Shown piece after piece: positions 57,480 through 64,000 of a DNA stretch of 64,000 bases. The DNA is from Aricia agestis (taxonomy: Eukaryota > Arthropoda > Insecta > Lepidoptera > Lycaenidae). The notes beneath the pieces are model-generated. The model ran no database searches. It was not told where the DNA came from and saw nothing but the letters and a program-made list of their open reading frames with translations. The stretch is from contig NC_056428.1 of the NCBI RefSeq assembly GCF_905147365.1, positions 29,852,001 through 29,916,000 on the forward strand. Direction: 5' to 3'. Made by a program: the position numbers and the translations under genes. How positions within the stretch are numbered: position 1 is the stretch's first letter; every line of letters begins with the position of its first letter.

Positions 57480-57660
57480 TATATATAAAATTCTCGTGTC
57501 ACAATGTTAGGCCCCGTACTCCTTCGAAACGGCTTTACTGATTTTAACCAAATTTCATATGTATATTCAGTGGGTCTGAGAATCGGCTACTGGGTACTTT
57601 TCATATTGAAAAGTGCATTTGTTGAATAAACAATAGTAAATTATTACAACACGAGTCTGA
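57480..57660 (+). repeat. Dispersed repeat fragment
   Basis: atatataaaattctcgtgtc, gtactccttcgaaacggctt, gtctgagaatcggctactgg and aagtgcatttgttgaataaa. The last part also occurs at 21750-21810. The class is uncertain. Confidence 0.45.
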
Positions 57661-57884
57661 CGGCGACCATTGTTGCGCGATGCGATTGAGCGACCGACGT
57701 CGAGCACAGCCTTAACGTGTTGTTAAGAGAATAGCCTAGCCGTTCTAAGAGGATACCTAACGTTATGACTTATGACGTACCTTAGATGATGTAATCGTAT
57801 AGTACTTCCCTTCAGGAACACAATAAAACCTGCGAAAAGGTTTTCAAAAGCTTTAAAAAACATAATTTAAAAATCCAGTTTTAC

Positions 57885-57929
57885 TCATAAAGTTAATATA
57901 TCTACCTATATATTATATTAACTTTATGG
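57885..57929. mobile_element. 45-bp palindromic MITE (micro-MITE family) with 6-bp target duplication
   Basis: TCATAAAGTTAATATA ... TATATTAACTTTATGG is flanked by TTTTAC on both sides (57879-57884 and 57930-57935). Relatives are at 58667-58958 and 59795-59841. Confidence 0.75.
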
Positions 57930-57935
57930 TTTTAC

Positions 57936-58330
57936 TAGTCAGAGTTTTTGCAAAAGACAGTAAAATTCTTAGGACACCCATTGACCGATGAAGGAATTAA
58001 GACTAATAATGAGAAAATAGTTAGAAGCTGTTAAGAAATTTCCCTTGCCGGAAACCCAAAATGAATTAATCTTTCCTAGGACTTGTTGGTTACTATCATA
58101 ATACATTTATATTGATCTTGCTAAATTAACTAAGTAAACCACTGACAGTTTGTTTAAAGCAAAATGCTAAGGTTTTACATAATAAAGAGTAATTTGAAAA
58201 ATGTAAACAGTAATTAATACCCCATGTTATTTGCAATACCCTGATTTTAATCAGTAATTAATATTAACTACTGACGCATCAGATGTTGTGCTAGGCGCCG
58301 CCCTATCCCAAGGCACTGTAGCTTAGGCTG
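57936..58330 (+). pseudogene. Decayed Ty3/gypsy pol fragment (reverse transcriptase to RNase H)
   Basis: Translated across several frames it shows FLGHPLTDEGIKTNN, FPLPETQNE, FLGLVGYYH, SKPLTV and TDAS-like remnants (actgacgcatcagatgttgt), the order expected for the RT thumb / RNase H region of an insect Ty3/gypsy element. Numerous stops and frameshifts are present. No LTRs were found nearby, so it is a dead fragment. Confidence 0.75.
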
Positions 58331-58666
58331 AATCGCACTATCGACGTTTTTTCGTACGGTGAGTATACAATACTCGTATAATATAGAGCCTTTATTGCTA
58401 GCGCCCTCTTTACAACCCATGGTTAATTGTGGTGTAAAGAAGCCAAGTTTTAATCTTAGGATTATACCCGTAACCGAACATTTTCAGAACCAGGTGATGA
58501 AGTTTTGTTACGTCGTACGCTGCCATTAGATGTCGCTTGTTACACGATTGTTGAATGAAGTACCTAATATTAATAAGGGTCGGAGCAGAGGGCGCTACAG
58601 TAAACAATCCAACCAAAATCCGTCATGCATACGTCTTATAGTAGTTTGAGCGTAGGTTTGTCGAAA

Positions 58667-58958
58667 CCATAAAGTTATTATACTTACCTAGCGGAATAGA
58701 GAAACAAAGAGAGATGTCACTATCAGTAACACTGCGTGGTAAAAAGAGACGTGTGATACATGACAGCAGCACACTTTTTTTTGACGTCCAGTCGGCACGT
58801 GCCGCACGTTGACAATTTAATCTCATAGAATTCATGTTCAATCATGCTTGTGTAAGTGTATACGTACACATATTTTTCACACAGATGAAAACCAATTTCG
58901 GTTTCGTTTGACAGCTCGAGATTGTTGCTCTATTTCGCTAGGTATATTAACTTTGTGG
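58667..58958. mobile_element. 292-bp member of the micro-MITE family
   Basis: It begins CCATAAAGTTATTATAC and ends GGTATATTAACTTTGTGG, flanked by TCGAAA (58661-58666) and TCGAAT (58959-58964). The interior has no recognised gene; it may be the longer parent form of the 45-47-bp copies. Confidence 0.65.
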
Positions 58959-58989
58959 TCGAATCACATTTTTACACAAAGACTTTGAC

Positions 58990-59240
58990 ATGGTCGTTGT
59001 ATTGCATCCATATAATTAATATTAATGGGAAAGTGTGTGGCTGTCTGTCTGTCTGTTACGAGTTGTAACCACGCTAAAACCGCTGAGCCGATTTTGATGA
59101 AATTTGGTATAGAGATAATTTTAGATATATCTAGGTACGATAATATTTTTTATCTCAGAAAAATAATTTACGGTTCCAACAGGATAAATAAATTTTGGCT
59201 CAACGGAGTCGCGGGCGTCGTTTAGTATTCTGTGATTATA
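58990..59240 (+). mobile_element. Helitron-like repeat fragment
   Basis: atgggaaagtgtgtggctgt, aaccgctgagccgattttga, tgaaatttggtatagagata and ctcaacggagtcgcgggcgt, then ttTAGT. It is colinear with 16067-16276 but diverged, with a damaged 3' end. Confidence 0.55.
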
Positions 59241-59297
59241 ATGTAGTGGCTAGCTTTTCTGAACGAGGCAAAACTTTATTAAGCGATCTGTCACTTA

Positions 59298-59439
59298 GAC
59301 TGGGTTGCACCAACTAACTTTAACTTTAACCATAACTAGGTATAACCGGAAAAATTGACAGATGTCGTATGAGAATATGGGGTGTTTGGTACGCCATATT
59401 TAACTTTAACTTTACCCACGCCTCTGGTGCAACCCAGTC
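59298..59439. mobile_element. Harbinger-like MITE, short relative of 6080-6427
   Basis: GACTGGGTTGCACCA and TGGTGCAACCCAGTC are perfect 15-bp TIRs, flanked by TTA (59295-59297 and 59440-59442). Subterminal TTTAAC repeats are retained. Confidence 0.8.
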
Positions 59440-59794
59440 TTATTATTGGGATAAACAGAAAAGGGCCCAGGCTATATTTCTACAACTGCTACTTGTTGGA
59501 AATATTTTGATTTTAGATTCAGGAAAGTCAACAAACAAGGGTGTAAACAATATTTTTATCCTGGAATTGGCTTGCTTTAATCGATTCGTGAGCGAGTCGG
59601 AGTTGCATGGTTTTAATTAGTTTACGTAAGTAGACGGTATGTATTCCCAGTGCTATTTCATACTCGTAACTATAATTTGTAATCAATGATTTCAAAACAC
59701 AAGAGGGGCTGTTAGGTACACAAACTGTTGAAGGATAAAAATGTGGAAGTGATCTATCTGTGTCACAAATTATACAAAATATAAACGGCAAAAA

Positions 59795-59841
59795 CCATAA
59801 AGTTAATATACCGATAGCCGATAGGTATATTAACTTTATGG
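59795..59841. mobile_element. 47-bp palindromic MITE (micro-MITE family) with perfect 6-bp target duplication
   Basis: CCATAAAGTTAATATACC ... GGTATATTAACTTTATGG around GATAGCCGATA is flanked by CAAAAA (59789-59794 and 59842-59847). Confidence 0.8.
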
Positions 59842-59849
59842 CAAAAACA

Positions 59850-61100
59850 GAATAAAGGGGGCGACTAACCCAAAAGTGTCGTTTTTATAATTAATTTTTA
59901 TACTTGAAAATAAGCACCGAATTGTTTCATTTTCTATAATTAGATAGGTACTACATTATATTTCCGAGAATTCGATCTGAAGAGAAAACACGATATATTA
60001 AAATTTTCTCGATAGAAAAAAAATCACAAAGATGCATCTAATTTTCACGAATTTTTCATTTATTGCCATAACCGTGCATTGAACTAAGTTAATATTTTAA
60101 CACATTGTATAAAATTCTATCAGTGAGAGATCGACCTAGCGGATTTTTAAAATGTTGTATATTTATCGAGTTATTGAGAAAAAACTAATTTGGCGATGAA
60201 TCCGCGTCGTTCTTTTTCACCTGGCATATGAAAGACGGGCGTGAGTGTGAAGAGAGACGGACGATGTTTGACGAGAGAAGGACAACATTGTTTTAATGCT
60301 GTTCCAGGTTTGGAATCATTCTAGTTATTAGACTTTAGAGTCTCTTTTTGCTATACTAATTACTTATATTAATATTTATGTCAAACTTAAATTTCCCCAC
60401 TTATTTAACATTAACACAGGTTAACAGCGCCGCAGAATGCAGATCCGCAAGCAAGCACACTTATTCATATTTTAAAAATACCTAGTTTAATTCAAATTTC
60501 AATCTGCAGTCGTTGCAGTCACTTTTAGATTTATTATTTTTTGGAATCGCGGTGCGCAAAAACTTTGGGTATCGTTGAGCAGTAAATTTGTAACTTTACA
60601 GAATGGGATAATTTAGGTGGGGCTACTTTTTGTTGACATGTCTCATCTATATTTGTTAAGTTTGTACGATAGCATTCAACACATGAAATCCTACACCAGC
60701 GCAAACTTGTTTAACTTATTAAGGCTTTATGTCTAAATTTATAAAGTTATATCAAAGTCCATCGAAGAGTAGTTTATCTGGCTAACTCGATCCTTTGGGA
60801 GACTCGGTACAAATATCTTGGTACCTACTATTTAAATGGTAAATTGTTGCATTCACCGGATGTCATAGTTCTGTCTTCCTATTCTCGCGGGAGTTTGACA
60901 TGTCAAGAGTTAAGTACTCAATTACTTATGGTAATACAGAGCTACTTTAAATGGTTAGGCATAGTAAGCTACGAGTACTATTATTATACCAGCTATATCT
61001 CATTAAAATAAGCTTAAAATTTTATTTTTTAAATTAGCCTTTGCCTAAAAGTAAAATATTTATAAAATCTCTATTTTTAGTTTCCCTTCGCCAAAGTTTG
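59850..61100. other. No gene seen
   Basis: AT-rich sequence without sustained open frames or recognised repeats. Confidence 0.4.
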
Positions 61101-61107
61101 CTTTTTT

Positions 61108-61302
61108 TATGAAATAAGGGGGCAAACGAGTATACGGGTCACCTGATGGAAAGCCACTTCCGTCGCCCATGGACACTCGCAGCATCAGAAAAGCTGCAGG
61201 TGCGTCGCTGGCCTTTTAAGAGGGAATAGGGTAATAGGGGAGGCTGTTTCACGCCGGTTTTCTGTGAGAGCCGGCCCATTTATGCCGAAGCATGGCTCTC
61301 CC
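61108..61302 (-). mobile_element. SINE-like retroposon, shortened copy
   Basis: aaataagggggcaaacgagt, atggaaagccacttccgtcg, gctgcaggtgcg and aagagggaatagggtaatag, then gctgtttcacgccggttttc and gccgaagcatggctctccca. The middle pyrimidine-rich part is deleted compared with 15327-15675. Confidence 0.65.
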
Positions 61303-61479
61303 ACGTCTGCTTTAGTTTATATTATGGTATTACACAGAAATCGTAAATTTGACTGCAAAGCAAACTAACTTATGAGGCATTATTTTTTAACCTTTCTTAA
61401 GACGCGACCCCCCTGCACCCTTTATATTTTTATGAAAATTAAGTATAAAAATTAATAATTATACATTCTTATTTTACAT

Positions 61480-61980
61480 TTCTCTTACTCAATATTCCAT
61501 ATATATCGATACATTAAATCGATTATTTTTACTGAAATAGTTTTCTCAACCTCTGGCGACCTTCCTACAGAAGCTTCGCGACCTCCCAGGTAGTCGCAAC
61601 CCACAGATTGAAAAGCAATGCTGTAGAGTGTAGGGTAGACCCTTTTCCAGGGCTTTTTTTGGTGTGGTGATAGGTAGAAGTGGGTAAATATTCGCAATCA
61701 AAATCGGTTGAGCAGTTTTAGCGTGGAGTTTATGCCCGGAACTCAACAAATTCCTTTATTGCGCGAGAACCGTACATTTTTTGGGGATAAGAAGTATTCT
61801 ATGTCCTTTTATGGGGCTTAAAGTATTTTCGTGCCTACCCATGAAAATCTTTGGGAAAACTTTTTATTGGGAAAAAGGCAAACATACATTAGCAACTTAG
61901 TAGCACGAATTTTGAACTTCTTACCAAAAAAAAATGGTCGGTTCTATGGTTTAAGCGTGAGACAGACAGACACACTTTCC
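61480..61980 (-). repeat. Diverged Helitron-like repeat
   Basis: ggttgagcagttttagcgtg, cgcgagaaccgtacattttt, ttctatgtccttttatgggg and gagacagacagacacacttt follow, inverted, the order seen in 16067-16276. The boundaries are eroded. Confidence 0.45.
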
Positions 61981-62524
61981 TACTTAGATCTTTGTCATTC
62001 ACACATGACTTTTCTAATACATCAGACGAAGGCGTACATATAATTCGCTCTGTAAATAGTTTTATTAGCTAATTAGGCTTTGCATACGTTTGTGTTTAGT
62101 TCGATCTGAATTCTGAACATTCGAAAAGTGGTTGTTTACCGAAAAATCCGTATAGAACGTAATATTTCCCGCGCCGCAGTGTCACCGCGTAGAACCGATG
62201 CATAGTTTGCGGTCAATAGTTCGCACGCTCCGCAATGCACATTAAAAATATAACCACTATTTTTAACGTGAATATCTTTTTATAGCTAAAAACCTTTTGT
62301 AGATGCTAGGTATTATGTACCATATTTTATACTAATACAACATCGTTAGATGAATAGTGGGTAAATACCTCATTTTTACCAACTGTAAATCATAATTTTC
62401 ATTATAAAAACAAAAGAAACAGCAGTTTCTTCAGGCTAACTTTAGATAAATAATAGAATTCGCCGAAATACTTAGTTGGTAAGGAGTTTGCAAATATGCG
62501 GCTTATTATTATACTACATAATAT

Positions 62525-62877
62525 ATCCCCCATCTGCCTAGGAATCAACTTCTCTGATAGTACATGGACTTTCTGTCATTCTCGCGAGTGATTCGACGGC
62601 GACGGCAGGTAACCTGAGACAAGAAGGGCCAGAGGCGGCGGGCGTGGGCGACGTGGACCACCGCTTACGGCCTCGCGGTCCAAGGGGCTTTGCAACCCAG
62701 ATTTTTTTTGAATTGCGATTTAGATAAATAATAATCAAACTTTTATATTTTATACAATTTTCAGTACCAAAAATTCCTTCTCTCAAGATCCGCCCTTTTG
62801 CGTCATCACTCATCCATCAGGGGGCCTCGTTAAATATATTTTGCCTACATCAAATTTAAGGCTTGCCCCGCCACTGA
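62525..62877 (-). mobile_element. hAT-like repeat block
   Basis: It ends at 62877 with GGCTTGCCCCGCCACTG, a hAT-type terminus (CAGTGGCGGGGCAAGCC when inverted). ctgcctaggaatcaacttct at 62535 is a half-terminus of the MITE found at 52110-52256. The GC-rich 62580-62690 part gives a minus-strand frame of no clear meaning. Confidence 0.45.
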
Positions 62878-63054
62878 GTCAGGCAGATGTTGATGCATGT
62901 TCTAGATTCACAGTTTAATCTTGTCGGATACGGACAGTAACGGACGCGGAGTTGCATCTTTTATTTACACCACATTCGAATACCTGTTGCCTATTTAAAA
63001 GCTTCAATATTTAACGCCTCACCTCGATGGATCTTGCGTTATACTTCTGTAATA

Positions 63055-63330
63055 TGATAACCGCCTTCGTCTGGTGGTGTAGAGTGTAACTCGGAGGTTG
63101 TAATTTAGATTTCGGTGATGAAAAAATAATCCAAATTCGGTTAAGACAACGAAAGCTGGTCACGTTATTGTCTGAAAGATCATTCATGCTTCAGATGACC
63201 ATTTAAAAGTCAGTCTAGCGCCTCCGTTAGTCGTATGGAAAATTTGCCCCAGGATAAAAGGAAGCTCTTGTGCATAGCACACTTTCGCATCATAAATACG
63301 ATGGCCCGGTTTTAAAGAAACCGGCCGTCG
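63055..63330 (+). mobile_element. Diverged tRNA-derived SINE
   Basis: Colinear with 35540-35910: ccgccttcgtctggtggtgt (A-box region), gctggtcacgttattgtctg, agatcattcatgcttcagat, aaaagtcagtctagcgcctc, aagaaaccggccgtcgtaat. The B box is lost. Confidence 0.6.
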
Positions 63331-63859
63331 TAATCGCAAAATGCAAATTTTTGACTGGGTCCACTTACTTACTTTAATTTACAAGTGTAATAAACTAAGT
63401 AAGTAATTTAAACAATTTATATTTTATAGTATAATACATTGTACATATCCTGGTAAAAATTCATATCTACTAAGTTCAAACATTTTCTAAGATTATTTTT
63501 ATAGAACATAATATTGGAATGTGGTAAATTTAGAAATACCGATAACATTCGATAGTCTGGTAACTTCAGACCTAAATAAAGAACTTGATTTTGTTTAAAA
63601 TACAAAGTAAAGGTTCGTCCATGGTAGTACGTCTATAATTTCTATAGCAAAAGAAAATTACTGAGATCTCTAAGCCAATTCGTTACACTGTGAGAGTAGT
63701 GCAAAGATTGTAAAATTAAATTTTTAAGTTATTTATTTCCTTTAAACCTAAGCCTAAAATATTATAATTGAAGTAGGTCGAAAAAACTTAACTATTTTAC
63801 TTTAATTCGTATTTAGCTTCTAAAATTCTGCAGTCGCGGTGGAATAGCTTGATAAATAA

Positions 63860-64000
63860 ACGAATAGCTCGAGATGGCTAGTCAAGCAGCACTGCTGAGC
63901 ACTCGTCCAAAATTGTTAAAAATTAAAGGAATTGGTTAACGTTGTCGTGATACAATCCAGTTTCATCGTTCGTTAGTTTTTCATTGCAAAGTAAGTACTC
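63860..64000 (+). other. Possible 5' UTR exon of a downstream gene at the window edge
   Basis: A local GC rise is followed by tttcatcgttcgttagtttt and a donor-like AAAG|gtaagtactc at the very end. A short upstream frame (MASQAALLSTRPKLLKIKGI, then G and stop) starts at 63874. This is weak and rests only on position and the donor. Confidence 0.2.

Noticed and set aside
62538..62813. 91-codon minus-strand frame
   Set aside because: It covers a hAT-like repeat; the Pro/Ser/Arg-rich part is due to the GC-rich repeat sequence, and no domain is recognised.

Overview
The window reads as a piece of a lepidopteran (moth or butterfly) nuclear genome. It is AT-rich, has little coding sequence, and is packed with repeat types familiar from Lepidoptera: Helitron-like elements that start TCTATACTAATATTATAAA and end CTAG, a tRNA-derived SINE, poly-A retroposons, and many TIR elements (MITEs). 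No bacterial-style operon, rRNA gene, functional tRNA gene or CRISPR is visible.

Two host genes can be supported. Gene A is on the minus strand and runs from about 31859 leftward off the window edge. Its five small exons (31859-31775, 27000-26812, 14531-14421, 5570-5469, 2048-1978) have consensus splice sites and compatible phases. Together they encode the N-terminal part of an unrecognised secreted or type I membrane glycoprotein: signal peptide, furin-like RQRR site, a Thr/Ser/Pro-rich segment, then two paralogous exons that each carry LLGVNGSGILHVNVTN with two N-glycosylation sequons. The second gene is RCC2 (TD-60 homologue) on the plus strand. Its 11 coding exons between 41459 and 55135 give a 479-residue RCC1-type beta-propeller. 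The two genes are divergent and separated by about 9.6 kb of nested repeats.

Layout. 1-31859: gene A with its introns. The introns hold fold-back MITEs (1486-1770, 6080-6427, 12946-13205), Helitron-like copies, a hAT-in-hAT-with-LINE nest (9875-12877), and a hAT element whose right end plus flank is tandemly repeated with a 187-bp period (21859-23420). 31860-41458: intergenic repeats, including a Helitron, Harbinger-like MITEs, a tRNA SINE, a large inverted-repeat pair around a piggyBac-like element, and a TTAA-flanked MITE. 41459-55135: RCC2, whose introns contain most of the remaining repeats, including a miniature LTR element (TRIM-like) nested in a SINE. 55136-64000: RCC2 3' region, a decayed Ty3/gypsy pol fragment, a small MITE family with 6-bp target duplications and copies of only 45 and 47 bp, and further repeats. 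The last bases may contain a 5' UTR exon of a downstream gene.

The genes show no functional linkage. The most informative signals are the conserved duplicated exon of gene A and the precisely dated nesting of mobile elements.
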